From Ligula intestinalis (Eukaryota > Platyhelminthes > Cestoda > Diphyllobothriidea > Diphyllobothriidae): a DNA stretch of 64,000 bases. The translations under genes and the position numbers were made by a program. The stretch is taken from assembly GCA_036362985.1 (NCBI GenBank), contig JAYGXS010000001.1:55006761-55070760 (forward strand), written 5' to 3'. Under the pieces are notes generated by a model, which did not search any database, was not told where the DNA came from, and saw nothing but the letters and a program-made list of their open reading frames with translations. Position 1 is the first letter of the stretch. Every line of letters starts with the position of its first letter. Positions 32,711 through 44,356 of this stretch are shown here, one piece after another.

Positions 32711-33110
32711 CATTTGATGTAGCGGCATCACACAGTGTCTTCAACGTGTCACAACAAAACAAGGTTGAGAGTTATAGTGAATGCGTTCAATAAAGTTGTA
32801 CTGACTGACTTATCTGACTGTTTTGTTTCCCTTGATGCGCCTAGTAGTCCGGTGCGCTTTATATAGAAAAAAAAGTTCGACAATAAACGAGTAATTGGCT
32901 GTGCGTCTTGTAATCCAGTGAACACTATAGTGCGGAAAATACAGTACTAACGATGCATGGTTTGGGACAGTAAATCGGCTGCATACAGGATTGGTGACAG
33001 GACTTGAGGCGGTAAACAATAGTCTGGCTACACCGGGGCGCCTCGCAGTGTGAATAAATCACAGTCAGAAAAACCACAAGTATAATTGAAGGCTGTCATA
33101 TCAGACTCAC

Positions 33111-33394
33111 CAAAGTGGACTTGTGGTAGCGTACGAGATGTTCAATCGCCGAGTTGGAGATATTTTGGGCTCCGTTTAGCTGAACACTTTTCAGGGCCAC
33201 AGAGGCTTCTGCAACTGCGCGAATGGTCTGGTCGCGCACGGTATGCGCGTAACTGGCGTCGATGTGAGATAAATTCTTACAGTAGAGTGCAGAAATCAAT
33301 AAGATTGAATCACCTTGAAAGGCACCCTTAGAGCATCCAATGAAGGACAGCCGCTGTAAGTTCTTGCCGCAAGAGCAGAAAAGTTGGCGAACAC
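33111..33394 (-). CDS. F-box/LRR gene, exon 2 (leucine-rich repeats)
   Basis: The acceptor CTTGGCTTTAG precedes 33394 and the donor TTG|GTGAGT follows 33111, both read on the minus strand. The exon enters in phase 1, matching exon 1, and leaves in phase 0, matching exon 3. It encodes GVRQLFCSCGKNLQRLSFIG, a second repeat around YCKNLSHIDASYAHTVRDQT, and IRAVAEASVALKSVQLNGAQ followed by NISNSAIEHL, the regular Leu/Asn/Cys pattern of F-box LRRs. Confidence 0.85.
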
Positions 33395-33479
33395 CTAAAG
33401 CCAAGGGGAACGGGAAGGTGTAAAAGGACGATGAATATCCGTGAAGTCAAAATAAATTACTCAACAATTTTGCCTTAAT

Positions 33480-36400
33480 TAAGAATAATCAATAAATGCG
33501 GAATTCGATTTTGAACAGTTATGCCCTACTACGACCACTGCTACGGCGTCCGCGGGAACCGACGCGCTCCGCAACCCTTGTCCGGTGGTGCGGGCGAATA
33601 ATGTGCAAGCTGGACTGCTAAACAAAAAACGGACTCTTGGTATTGGATGCTGGAATGTGCGAACATTCCTGGAACCTGGTACTCAAAGTCTGACAGCGCA
33701 CAGTCTTCATGAATATCACGTGGATGTTTGTTGCTTGTCAGAAGTCCGACTTCTTGACTCAGGCGCCCGAGAAATCAAAATCCCGGGGGTTGATTCTTAT
33801 TTCACCTTGTATCACAGCGGTCAGAGTGACTCATCTGGTAGACACGGTGTGGCTATTGCCCTCTCGGAAGAAGCTAACCGAGCACTACTAGCATGGGAAC
33901 CAGTCAACGACCAAATGGTCTATCTTTGACTAAAAGGCCATTTTACGAACATCTCGGTCATATCTGTGCATGCACATACGTCGGCGGCTGAACAGCAAGA
34001 GAAAGATAATTTCTACTCGCAGATGCAGGAGCTAGCCAAACGACTCCCTCGCCGAGATCTGCTAATTGTTGCCGGGGACTGGAATGGCCGGACTGGGCCC
34101 GGTGACCCGACAAACAGCCACCTTCTTGGTCGTTTTGGGCTTGGCTCTCGAACGTACAATGGTGAGAGGATGCTGCAGTTTGCCGAACAGAACCGACTGT
34201 TTGTTACCAACACATGCATCGTCACAAACATCTACTGACTTGGCATTCGAACGATGGCCGTACGGCCAGTCAGATTGATTACATCCTAGTTGGTTCACGG
34301 TTTCGCAGCTGGGTCCACAATAGCAGGTCGATGCGAGGTGCTGAAACTGGTAACGTCCACGGTTCTGACCATGCTCTCGTTCGCACGCGCCTGAAGTTTC
34401 ACCTCTCATCTGTGCCCAAACTGCCACGTGCGAGACGCCTTGATGTCGCAAATCTCCGGTATACCAACACTACCGAGGCTCTAAGCAAAGAAATCGAGTC
34501 CCGTCTTATGACCCAGGCTGACAACGAGGGCAGTAGCAAGTGGCCATCACTGAAGACATCCATCAATGGGGCAGCTGACAAGATTCTCGGATTCACTCAG
34601 CGGCGCCGCAGTGACTGGATCAGCGGAAGAACCCTGCAGCTATCGGCCGAAACGATTCCTCCTTCCGCCAACTTCGAAGGCTGACAGCAAAGTCGGCTAG
34701 AGATGACCGGCAGAAGTATTGGTCCGAAACGGCGACTTCTATGGAGCAGGCTTCAAATGTTGGTGACACCCGAAAATTATACCAAATCATCCGCCAGGTT
34801 AGTGGTATGCCCCCGACGCTCTGTGATTCTGTTCGGGATGTGCATGGAGGTTTTATGGCCAACAACTCGGCCAAGGTCGATCGCTGGCGTGAACACTTCA
34901 AGCACCTACTCAACTTTGAAGAACAACCCATCACACCCTCCCTCTCCTCCACAGCGGAGTTTCAATCCTCTCCTGCCTACGCAGTGTCGTGTGACCTTTC
35001 CAAATACGAAGTTACCGATGCAATGCAGAGGCTACGCAACAACAAGGCGTGCGGAGAGGACGGTATTCCTGCAGAAATCTACAAGTCCTGTGTCGACACC
35101 CTGGCTCCTCGACTCTATGAAATGATTCTACAGGCATGGCGAGAAGAGAGCGTTCTCGATGACTGGGGCTCAGGTATCCTTGTACCCGTCCACAAGAAGG
35201 GAGATAAGACAAGATGCGTGAACTACCATGGCATAAGTCTCATCGATGTTGCTGCAAAGATCTTCGCTGTTGTTCTTCTCAGGCGCTTCCAGTCTGTACG
35301 TGACTCCAGGACACGACCCAACCAAGCCGGATTCCGAGCTGGGCGTGGATGTGCGGATCAAATATTCACACTGAGGCGCACTCTAGAATTCCGCCATAGC
35401 TACCAGCAACCGACGGCAGTTTGCCTCGTCGACTTTGCCGCAGCATTCGATTCCATCCATCGTGATTCCGTGGTGAATAATGGAACTGGATGGAGTGCCG
35501 ACCAAACTCATTGCCATGATTAAGGCCTACAATCGGTCTACCACCGCACGAGTCCTGGTCCACAACAATCTCTATCAGTCGTTCGATATCCGGTATGGTG
35601 TCCAACAGGGCTGCACCCTTTCGCCCATTCTGTTTAGCTACGGCATTGACCGGATTCTCGGCAAAGCCCTACATGAATAGGACGATGTTGAACTTGCACC
35701 CGGACGCCGACTAACTGATCTTGACTACGCCGATGATATTGCGTTGTTAGCCTCAAACTTTGATGGTCTACAGTCAGTAGTGTCGTGGTTGAATGAGATC
35801 GCTATGTCGGTAGGCATGTCCATAAATTCCGGAAAGACGAAGATGTTCTCGAGCTGCATCCCTGACCAGAAAAAGGCACCCCTGGGGATTTATGGCCATC
35901 AACTTGAAGAAGTAGACAGCTTTAAATACCTCGGGGTGAGGCTGCTACCGAATGGGCAGAGCAAGGACGACATTGTCTCCCGTATCGATGCTGCTCGCTG
36001 GGTTTTCTCAATCCTTCAAAAGCGCCTATGGAACTGACATGACATCTCCATCGCTACGAAGATTCGTGCATACCGTGCATCCATCCGGTCAGTCCTCCTC
36101 TATGGATGTGAATGCTGGGCTGTGAGCGCTGAAGATGATCGAAGACTGGAGGTCTTTGACCACCGGTGCCTGAGGACGATCCTGCGAGTTAAGTATAGCG
36201 ACTTCATCTCAAATGAGACAGTCCGCATCCGCTGCGATCGTATCACGAGGATATCTCAGGCCATTCAAGAAAGGCAACTGAGGTGGTTTGGACACGTTCT
36301 CCGTCGTCCACTCCACGAGCTTACCTATGCTGCCCTCGACCCGGCACCGCAGCCCACCTGGAAACGTCGAAGAGGAGGGCAACTGAAGACGTGGTTAGAC

Positions 36401-36590
36401 ACCATCCGTCAAGACGTGAAAGCAGTTCTTGGACCTTCTATCTTAGGTCTCCGTCGCTGGAGAAGTGACTGGGTGGCGCTTTCGAGATCCGCTGCCACCA
36501 ATCGCTACGCATGGAGAGGTACCGTTCGTGACATCATTGAGGCCGGCTAGATCAGGCATGATCACAGCCGTAAAAAGTACAAGTAAGTAA
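33480..36590 (+). mobile_element. RTE-like LINE, nearly full length
   Basis: It has one long coding region (endonuclease then RT) and a short 3' UTR ending CATGATCACAGCCGTAAAAA and GTACAAGTAAGTAAG, the short tandem tail of RTE elements. It lies inside intron 1 of the F-box/LRR gene in antisense orientation. The 5' end is taken from the upstream limit of the open frame (PTTTTATASAGTDALRNPC). Confidence 0.85.
33540..36550 (+). pseudogene. RTE endonuclease-reverse transcriptase, several stops and frameshifts
   Basis: The AP endonuclease spans about 33640-34400: GIGCWNVRTFLEPGTQSL, CCLSEVRLLDSG, LLIVAGDWNGRTGPGD and SQIDYILVGSRFRSW with GSDHALVRT. The RT spans about 35030-35760: NNKACGEDGIPAEIYKS, ILVPVHKKGDKTRCVNYHGI, RPNQAGFRAGRGC, CLVDFAAAFDSIHRDS, QQGCTLSPILFSY and LDYADDIALLA (catalytic Asp pair kept). 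The C-terminus has SVLLYGCECWAVSAEDDRR and RWFGHVLRRPLHEL, ending at TAG 36548-36550. Damage: TGA near 33928, frame changes near 34220, 34660 and 35475, TAG near 35678 and TGA near 36035. The element cannot move by its own protein. Confidence 0.9.
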
Positions 36591-37240
36591 GAATGAGCTA
36601 AAAACTGTGCCCCATAATGCGTAGCTCGCCGCATCTACATAACCTAATACGGCTACTGGACGCTACTAATTCGCCGAGAAAACAAGCAAGCGACACACTT
36701 GCATCCCCCTCCAGTGACCGCAGTCACTATGGCAACATGTAAGACTCGTATTCTCCTCGGTAATTCGCTAGCCTATCGACCACTGAGGTAAACAGTTCTG
36801 ATCGTCATCGAACTGACGACACCTCTAAACTGGTCAGTTGTAATGGCACCAATGTTCCGACATTTCTGCAACCCCCATGTTGGATATTCTTTCCGGAATA
36901 GGACGATGACCTCGCGCTGGAAATTGCTTAGCTGTGGCATGGGTCTACACGTCTTTCCAGAATATTCCTGGCATATGATGCGCAGGTGGGCATTTTAGAA
37001 CCTTCTCCTCTGCGACCACCACCCACGTTGTGTGGGTGCTCCTCACCACTGAGCGGAACATGGCGTGGGCGACATGAATGCGGGTGCGAACCAACGGGGG
37101 CGGCTTCACTTCGGATGTGGCCCAGGTGTTCTGTTTTCTCCGCCATCGATCGTGACGGCATGGGCGGTCCGGCCGCCGTAACAATCACAAACTTAGGGGT
37201 TTTTGTGGGGCACCCTGTAGCATACTTTCCTCAGAGTTAA
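36591..37240. other. Intron 1 of the F-box/LRR gene, GC-richer patch
   Basis: No gene is recognised. The part 36990-37180 is visibly richer in G and C than its surroundings and has open frames on both strands without domain features. Confidence 0.4.
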
Positions 37241-37925
37241 GGCAACATTCTTTATCGGAGTCTTTTTTTTCTGACTGAGAAAGGCTTTGCAAAATGTTAT
37301 GCTCCACTTCTGAAAACGAAAAGGATGCGCTTCTGGGGCTCGAATACAGTACCGATCGGGTTGCAAACGAGCGTGTAACCCAATGTCGATCTGTTTTCCC
37401 GCTCCTGCAGGCAACCTCGAGGGGACCTCATCCTTACATTTCGTATTATGAATAACCTGGATTGTTGCTTCGTCCCTGACGATTTGTTTACCCGGGCTAA
37501 TACAACAACTTTGCGCGGGTATCCCCTTAAACTACGCCCCGGCAAAGTAAGGATTGACGGACGAAAGCTCTCCTTCAGCAACGTGGAACGCCTTTCTCGA
37601 AGAGGTTGTCCTCTCAACCTGTGTTGATTCACTTGAGAGCAGACTGGATATGCATCAAATCCCATCCAAACACACCGCCGTGTAAAAAAGCCATTACATT
37701 ACACTATAGTACTCGTAATTAACAAGCAGTTGTGCTTTTGTTACTATTTGGACTGCATGACAAATTTTGTGCCTTCCCCTAGAACATGCAACTGACGTAC
37801 TTTTTAAATTTTTTTGGATCCATATATTTCCCACCATCTTGTTACCAATAGGGAAAATGTAGGATATCCCATCTAAACAAAGCATTCCTTCCCTCAATAA
37901 AATGATACTGATACTGAAAAAATAA
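37241..37925 (+). mobile_element. CR1-like LINE fragment: C-terminus plus 3' UTR
   Basis: QLRGDLILTFRIMNNLDCCF, VPDDLFTRANTTTLRGYPLK and LRPGKVRIDGRKLSFSNVER match the end of ORF2 in the 16-20 kb element (LRPGKASID). The 3' UTR then holds CCAATAGGGAAAATGTAGGA and ends CCCTCAATAAAATGATACTG with ATACTG units. It lies in intron 1 of the F-box/LRR gene, just downstream of exon 1, antisense to the gene. Confidence 0.85.
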
Positions 37926-38020
37926 TGGAAAAAGACAATATTTTTTCCATTCTCGGTAACGACTGTAGACAGTGTCGATGTGATAAGCCCTAAAGGCAAC
38001 GCTGTAAATGCACCACTCAC

Positions 38021-38372
38021 CTTTCGTGGTAACTGAATCGCCACGGCAGTAGACGAGGTGCAACTCTTGGGGTCGCTTACGACCTATGGCAGCAAGGCCA
38101 GCGTCGGTGAGGTGACGGTATCGATCCAGCCGAATTGACCGCCAGAAGTGCCGGTCCGAGACAATGGTGTGAAGACGACGGCAGGTACGGGCCAAGTTGG
38201 CGCGACCAGCGTAATCGAGAGCGCTGACAATCAGAAACCACAATTCGGTGGGTAAAGAGAGCCAGTTTCGCGCTTCGGGCGAGGGGGACTCGTCAGATGA
38301 GCATTCAAATTCTGCGACTTCATCATTCTTGAACAGAAAATAGTCAGTAGGAAAGGTGTCACTGTCAGTCAT
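38021..38372 (-). CDS. F-box/LRR gene, exon 1 (start and F-box)
   Basis: The ATG at 38372 opens MTDSDTFPTDYFLFKNDEVA and an acidic stretch. The F-box follows at residues about 39-80: SLPTELWFLIVSALDYAGRA, NLARTCRRLHTIVSDRHFW. The first leucine-rich repeat follows (RYRHLTDAGLAAIGRKRPQE, LHLVYCRGDS). The exon ends AAAG|GTGAGT at 38021/38020 in phase 1, as exon 2 needs. F-box proteins of this type link a substrate, bound by the repeats, to the SKP1-cullin ubiquitin ligase. The same layout fits the FBXL family, but I cannot name an orthologue. Introns of 4.6 and 7.3 kb separate the three visible exons. Confidence 0.9.
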
Positions 38373-39655
38373 GTGTGCACGAGGGTGTGTGTGTAGTTTG
38401 TTCTATCCTCTAGATTGGCCGAACAGGTGGGGAATACATTGGCTCACGCTGCGCCTTAGTCTGCTAACATTATCTACCTATCACGGACGGTAACCGAACA
38501 GAGGGTTAAATAACGATAAACTTTCTAAAAAACTTGCTGAAGTAAATCATGCCTCCACTGTCAAGTGTCATTGTTACCCGGCGGGTCACGACCTGATAAT
38601 TTTTGGAAGTACCATGGGGTATGGTCTGTGTGTTTGGTTGGGCAGGCCGGGGGCCGTTAGGATCTTGTGACGTAAAATAATGTTGAATAATAATAGCCCA
38701 CCTTTTGTTGAGGCTTCCCTATGCAGTCGCCAAGCACGGAGAGGGAGGCATCTTATCGTCTAAAGGGGGTAAATTCTTTCGCCCGATTGTCTGATATCCC
38801 GAACATATCATTACTAGTAAATTAGGTGCCTTAATCACCTACCTCGCTGAGCATGCAAGGATGATAGAAAATAAAGAGTAGTGAGGAGTACGAAAGCGGC
38901 CAAAGTACAGATGGATTTAAGCAAAATAATAGAAGCAATCCATCAAAAACAATGGCCATATTTAGACACCATACATGCGTATGTTTCGGGTTAATTCGTT
39001 TAAAATTCTCAGCTTGTCGTGCTAACCTTTTTACTAAAGAATTAGTTCATACAGTCTGACAACTGCATCGCTTCGTTCAAGTTTAAGTTTAGCCCTAATG
39101 GTCGTTTTTCTATTCAAGGCTTTCCCAACAACGAAAACAATGTTAGTGCCCTAGCAGTGTGCGTGTTTGCGGGGTCAAGTTATATAAGTCAAGTGCATCG
39201 GTGCATAGTCTTGCCACCAAAGACAGAGGGATGTATAAAATGCAGAAAATCATGAACCGATCTCCCATCAAAACGACTGCAGTGCCATATCACATGATTT
39301 TAAAGCACATGGAGTTGGTTGCCCTTAAACATGACTTGTGACTAGGAGACGTGGTAGAATAATAGCTCGGATCCTGTATTTTCGATTCAGGTCTCATAGT
39401 TGTAAACGAGAGTAGATAGCAAGAAGGAGCAGGGAGGGGGGAGAGCACTGAGTGATTGCAGGCGTATCCAACTAAATATTATACTAACCTGCCCCGGCGC
39501 TTATTTTGTGCTGGATATAGCATGTGACGTACCTCATGAAACCATATCCTCTAACGTGTTTTTGACTAGGGAAGATTAGTTATAAGTTGGGGTTGTAATA
39601 CCCTTGTGCAGGAAAATGCTAAGATATTTCAGTCAAGCCAAGGTGTCCGTTTTTG
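38373..39655. other. Upstream region of the F-box/LRR gene
   Basis: The minus-strand promoter of the F-box/LRR gene should lie near 38373-38600. No TATA box is evident. The segment 39625-39660 begins the small repeat shared with 28.3 kb. No other gene is seen. Confidence 0.35.
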
Positions 39656-39661
39656 AATTTC

Positions 39662-40618
39662 TTTCCGGTCGCCTGCAAAAAATAGACCCTGAAGTTAGTA
39701 GTAAGTAGTATGCTTTTATCGATTTAATTTAGATGCCCCTATGAAAAAAAATTACACAAAACATGCGCCAAATTATCCTTTAACGTTGCGAAAATCCCCA
39801 TTCGATAATTCAGAAGGACAGTTGGCGAGCATACGTATACTTTCGATAAATTCTCTTCGGGCCATTACATTTATATGGAAGGGGAAGGTACAGGGTGACA
39901 AGCAATCAATTAATTATCGTTCTAATCAACTTAGTCTTCGGAATGGGGGCTTGGGGTTTGGGTTGATAAAAAGGGGGTAGTGACAGGGTAATTAGGAGAG
40001 GGGGGGGGAAAGAACGCGTGGAAAATGCTGGCAGTTCTGCGGCCGTTGACCATGCTAGGCTTCCATATAAATGTAATGGCCCGAAGAGAATTTATCGAAA
40101 GTATACGTATGCTCGCCAACTGTCCTTCTAAATTATCCTTTCTTGCACTTATTTAGTGGTAAATAACATCAACCTTAAAGCGCAGGCTTAAAAATGATAG
40201 CTTTTCAATTCCCGAAAAATTCTGAGTTCGACCTGCATTTGCACTCGTGTTTAGCGTCTATAAACTGCACGTAATCAAGATCACACAGTCTTTTGTACTA
40301 TTAAAATGCCATATTTGGCTCAAATAATTTTGTAATCGATATAAAAACGGTTAGAAAATCCATAAGGAACATTGGTAAACGGAGAGATAGGATGCTATCT
40401 GAATGGGAATTCTGCGGTTTTAAAGAATAATTACAAATTACTTAAACAGAAAGCTACGTCTTCTTTGAGCTTAAAATTTAAGGAGGATGTAAATTGCCAC
40501 CAAGAGTCCACGAAGGGATATTTTCGTGCATGTTCTCATGCTATTGAAAATCAACGATAAAACATATACAACTGAAGCAGTCACTTTACCGAATGTACTT
40601 TTTGCAGGCGACCGGAAA
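39662..40618. repeat. 957-bp segment bounded by perfect 20-bp inverted repeats
   Basis: TTTCCGGTCGCCTGCAAAAA at 39662-39681 is exactly mirrored at 40599-40618. Inside lies a second, longer inverted repeat. The arrangement resembles a small non-autonomous DNA element, but no transposase or target duplication is seen. Confidence 0.7.
39770..40141. repeat. 78-bp near-perfect inverted repeat flanked by a 12-bp direct repeat
   Basis: The arm 39804-39881 is the mirror of 40060-40137 with one mismatch (39811 versus 40130). The spacer is 178 bp. AAATTATCCTTT occurs at 39770-39781 and again at 40130-40141. The arms encode part of FIWKGKVQGDKQSINYRSNQ and the following NQLSLRNGGLGFG, which resembles the C-terminal region of some LINE reverse transcriptases, so one arm may be a copied piece of a retroelement. 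Confidence 0.85.
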
Positions 40619-41150
40619 TGAGTGCACCCAATAACATATATTCTGGCCTGAGTAATTAGCATTTCACGCGCTACAGCGGTTACTGTAGGTGCACTTCTTG
40701 ACGACATGAGTGCGTGCCCACCCAAAATAATACTCAAGGGGATCAAAACACAGCACAACATGAGGTCAGAAGGCTACTGCACTGACTAATGAAAGTTATT
40801 TCATTTTTCGGTGAAAGCGTCAGGGGCAGTTAAGATTAAACGAATTCTGCGCAAGTGGTTCACTGCCGGTCAGCGGTGTGTTGGTGTAGATCATTATTTG
40901 AATGAAACTGAGAATTGTGACGGGGCACCAACCAAACCCTCCTTCCGTCGCTGGTGCAAAACTGGGAACCAGATATGGCAATGCGCTCGGCGGGGCTAGG
41001 AGAAGAATTGGCTATTCCTATTAGGGAAACGTTATTCGACTTTGGTATCAAAAAAAGTGAGCGAAAAAAAAGTTGGTGCTAAAACCGAAGTACCTCTTAA
41101 AACCCGACAGTTCCCCCGTCGATTTCGACGATGGGCACCACGCGCTCCAA
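40619..41150. other. Unassigned sequence
   Basis: A minus-strand open frame at 40471-40761 includes ALMSSRSAPTVTAVAREML and overlaps the 20-bp inverted repeat end. No family is recognised. Confidence 0.35.
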
Positions 41151-41204
41151 CAAGCCGCAGCAAACGCTGAAGCAAGCCGCAGCAAACGCTGAAGCAAGCC
41201 GCAG
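41151..41204 (+). repeat. 22-bp tandem repeat, about 2.5 copies
   Basis: The unit CAAGCCGCAGCAAACGCTGAAG (split here as CAAGCCGCAGC and AAACGCTGAAG) occurs twice perfectly and then partially. Confidence 0.95.
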
Positions 41205-41464
41205 CATACACAGGGGCACGCTGGGCAAGTAACACGAAAGCGACAGCAAGCGGGAGCAACGCAGAGAACTGGTATGAGAGAAAACAGGAGTGTAGGTAGA
41301 CTCGCACAGTATCTACCCACTCGCTCGCCACTCCCACCTCCGTATCCGGTGTAAAGACAAAGTCAATAAGACCGATGATGAGGGAGGGTGTAGATGGCTG
41401 GCGCGATAGACACTCAACACCCGCACACTTGACACAGCCATCTCGCTAGGTATGCTCCCGACTG

Positions 41465-41530
41465 CGCGGGAGCGCCATAAAGGCCACATTAAGAGGGAGC
41501 CATTGCAGCCTGACTCTCAGTCTTCCCTCT
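41465..41530 (+). repeat. Dispersed repeat piece, copy 1
   Basis: GAGCCATTGCAGCCTGACTC with TCAGTC and the preceding roughly 35 bp align with the reverse complement of 42395-42450 (AACCGTTGCAGCCTGGCTCT). The two translations share KPLQPGSQS / EPLQPDSQS. It is probably part of a retroelement not otherwise recognised. Confidence 0.6.
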
Positions 41531-41905
41531 CCTCCCGTACGCACATACAGACACACGCGTACAGAAGGAGCAGCTCCGTGGGGGCCCGAGTTTTCCCGTC
41601 AGTTGGCAGACCCTCCAAGCCACGGCTTTTAGCGCACCGTGATAGATTCAGACGCATTCAAATTTATTATAGTGAGGGAAGAAACGCGCCGAGGTCAACC
41701 TCACTCTCTCCCCCACCGCATAGTGACCGCCTAGCTTTTCGGGCACCCGCAGTGGGGCCTGAAACCCAGTGGGAGCGCGAGCGCATGCACCAACAGGGAA
41801 TCAGAAGTGAGAGAAAGTGCCAGCGCCTTCCAGGCCGTAGGGACCGTGGTTGGCTGAAGACTGGCATTGAATGTGCATACAGACCATTGGATCTCAGAAG
41901 GGTGT
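41531..41905. other. Unassigned sequence before the (CA)n tract
   Basis: A long open frame runs into the (CA)n tract but has a biased, non-protein-like composition. I do not call it a gene. Confidence 0.4.
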
Positions 41906-41906
41906 G

Positions 41907-41907
<1 letters not shown>

Positions 41908-41953
<46 letters not shown>
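41908..41953 (+). repeat. (CA)n microsatellite
   Basis: About 23 uninterrupted CA units are seen directly. The Thr-His and Cys-Val open frames over it are artefacts. Confidence 0.98.
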
Positions 41954-41954
<1 letters not shown>

Positions 41955-42394
41955 CATTGGCATTTAACTGATATTAGAGTTGCCCATCCGACCTGAACAC
42001 CTTAGTCGAAGTAAGAACGCGTTTGAATGATTTATTTACCTTTTTGGTCGTCGCAACGGGCTGAATTGGTGCAGGTGCGCCGAACAAAATGAGGATCAGA
42101 TTTGTTAACTGCGAGCGTTAATCGGCCCGGGCAGAATTCACACGCTAGTCGACAGCTACCGCCGCCCATAAGGGATGTGGCAGAACGCCTATAAGTAAAC
42201 ATTCACGTCACACCAGCCACTGCCTCCAATCCCATCACTGGCAGTCGAGTGAATGCATGGGAAATGGAAAAGAGTAAGGCCAACATTTCACACTATACTA
42301 CATAAAATGCGTTTGAATCAACCACAACGCACGAAGACTTGTAGCTTGGAAGACGGCAGCTTGCTAACTGATGGGATAAATTGGTTCTTCTCCG

Positions 42395-42590
42395 GACTGA
42401 GAGCCAGGCTGCAACGGTTTCTTCTGGATATAGCCTCTATTGCCCTCCTCATTCATAGGAGATCCAATCCACCCTAACGGATACCTGGTACATGCTGTGG
42501 GGGTGCACAGTGTGTAGCACGCGCAGATGGATTGTCCGGTTTCGTCAGTCACTGTGTTGAAGCCTACCTGCGGTTGTCTTGACATTGCCT
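42395..42590 (-). repeat. Dispersed repeat piece, copy 2
   Basis: This is the counterpart of 41465-41530 in opposite orientation, extending further upstream on the minus strand (CTATCCAGAAGAAACCGTTG-like end). The open frame NEEGNRGYIQKKPLQPGSQS covers the shared block. Confidence 0.55.
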
Positions 42591-42599
42591 TGTCACGAA

Positions 42600-44350
42600 G
42601 CTAGATGGATGAGGAAGACGAGAGTGCGGTAGCTGCTGAGTCTGTCTTACTATAAACTAATTGACCCACCAGTCGTAGTCCTGTGCCTATTTAACGGGAC
42701 ACGTGGTCAAGGCCGACGCTCGCGACGGTCGAACTGCCAATTAGTCCCGTTATGCCCAGGAGTCTATGAGCGGAAAGTCCAAGGTTTTGAACTACCGAAA
42801 GGGTTTGTCATCCCATGTCGTGCTTGAAAAAACAGTCATATAGTTCAGCGGACCATCAATTATGCACCTGGACAACAGAAATCCTTAAAGAATGTTGCCA
42901 GTCAATAAGCCAAACTACGTTATTGGCCTTCAGGACAAACCGAAGACTGATAGTGTGGAGTGGACTAATTTCCTACGCACGAAAAATGAAAATTAACAAG
43001 AGTACAGAGTTCGAAACGGTGACTATAGGGCTGTGAAACCACGAGCAGCAACGTCTGGAGATGCAATGTGTTTAAGAATTGCCACGTAAATATGAGCGTT
43101 CGAAAGTCAGACCTTCCGTCTACGTTCCGTGTGTACACACAGTGGCTCAATGACAAAAGAGTGATCTACTCAATATTGGTGTATTTTAAATAAAGAAAAG
43201 AGCTTCCGAGAGCCGGAATGGCGAAATTAAACTGTTCAGAAAAGCACGCCGCTATGACGGCACTAGAAAAAGTATTATACGCAGTTGATAAAAATAATTA
43301 ATTTGAAGGCTACTTTCTAGGTATAAAGTGACTCCTTGACTGAGCCGCCTTGAGGTTTTGATTATGGCCGCTACTCAGGGCTCCAGTGGGACTAGGATAT
43401 CCAACAGTACCGTATTCACTCGATGTTTACGGCAGCACAATAAGTAAGGCCAATGTTGTCCTTGCAAACGATTCGCGGTGTGGTTAACATAAGGGCAAAG
43501 TGAAAGTTTCATTGAGAGCCAGTGTAGGCTAATGCACGGTACGCAGTCTCGTTATCTCTCCCGGTACCTTTAGGTACAATCCCCTTTGCTCAAAAACGAC
43601 AAACCTGCATAATATATGTTTTTATTTTCACTTCACTCTCCAGTTGTAAATGAAGCAATTAATTTTCTCCACAATTTCCTTCCACCTACCAAAAGAGGTA
43701 ACCTACGTACAATTATAGATATATATTTTTGAATCAAGACCACAGTGAAGCGCACACCACAATGACGAAGTTTTTTTGCTGATTATATCCTTGAAGATTT
43801 GGTTCGCCCTTTTCATTTTGGCAGCCATATTATCTCGTTACACTCGGTACTACCGCCGTCTTGCTATCAGCGGACATACAACTCTCCGGGATTATTATTA
43901 TATGCACGGCAGGATTTTTGACGTGTAATGCGACGAATACGAAAAATGAAGACGAATTGGTGGTATTAAGCCATTCAAGTCTTTTAGTTTACTACTTTTT
44001 GTCTTGAATTTGTCCGTTCCCCTTTAGATATGATGCAGGTATTATTCTTTACGGAAATTTTGGGTTATCATACAGCAAAAACATGAACGTTCTATCCAAT
44101 TACTTCATGTACAACACGCGCTTTTATGAAACATGCCGGGTGTTGGAGAGGGTAATAGAAAAGAAAGAAAGATATTTGAAGGCTATATAGTGACAAGTAA
44201 GGAACAGGCAAGTGGAAGCTAGCGCTTATATAGGTTGCTGACGATCAGCTTCGCTGTCAACAATCGAGGGCACCGTTTTCATGCACAAACAATACAACTG
44301 GTTTCCTTAAACGACGAGAGCGACTCGAGCAAATAAAATTAAGAAGAGAC
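42600..44350. other. Unassigned sequence between host genes
   Basis: No gene or repeat was recognised. Later exons of the zinc-ribbon gene could lie here but were not identified. Confidence 0.35.
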
Positions 44351-44356
44351 ATTTAC

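Larger units (their letters stand above)
31371..32945 (+). mobile_element. pogo-like DNA transposon remnant, rearranged
   Basis: The left end ACCGTATTTTTCAGACTAGA and the reverse complement of the right end (ACTGTATTTTCCGCACTATA) form imperfect terminal repeats. Both have nearby GCGCCTTATA-type sequence, as in animal pogo-like elements. The transposase C-terminus lies inside. No clean TA duplication is seen. Internal duplications and a Penelope-type tail show that it was broken up by later insertions. Confidence 0.65.

Noticed and set aside
41452..41967. 171-codon frame ending in Thr-His repeats
   Set aside because: It runs through the (CA)n tract, has biased composition and no family similarity.
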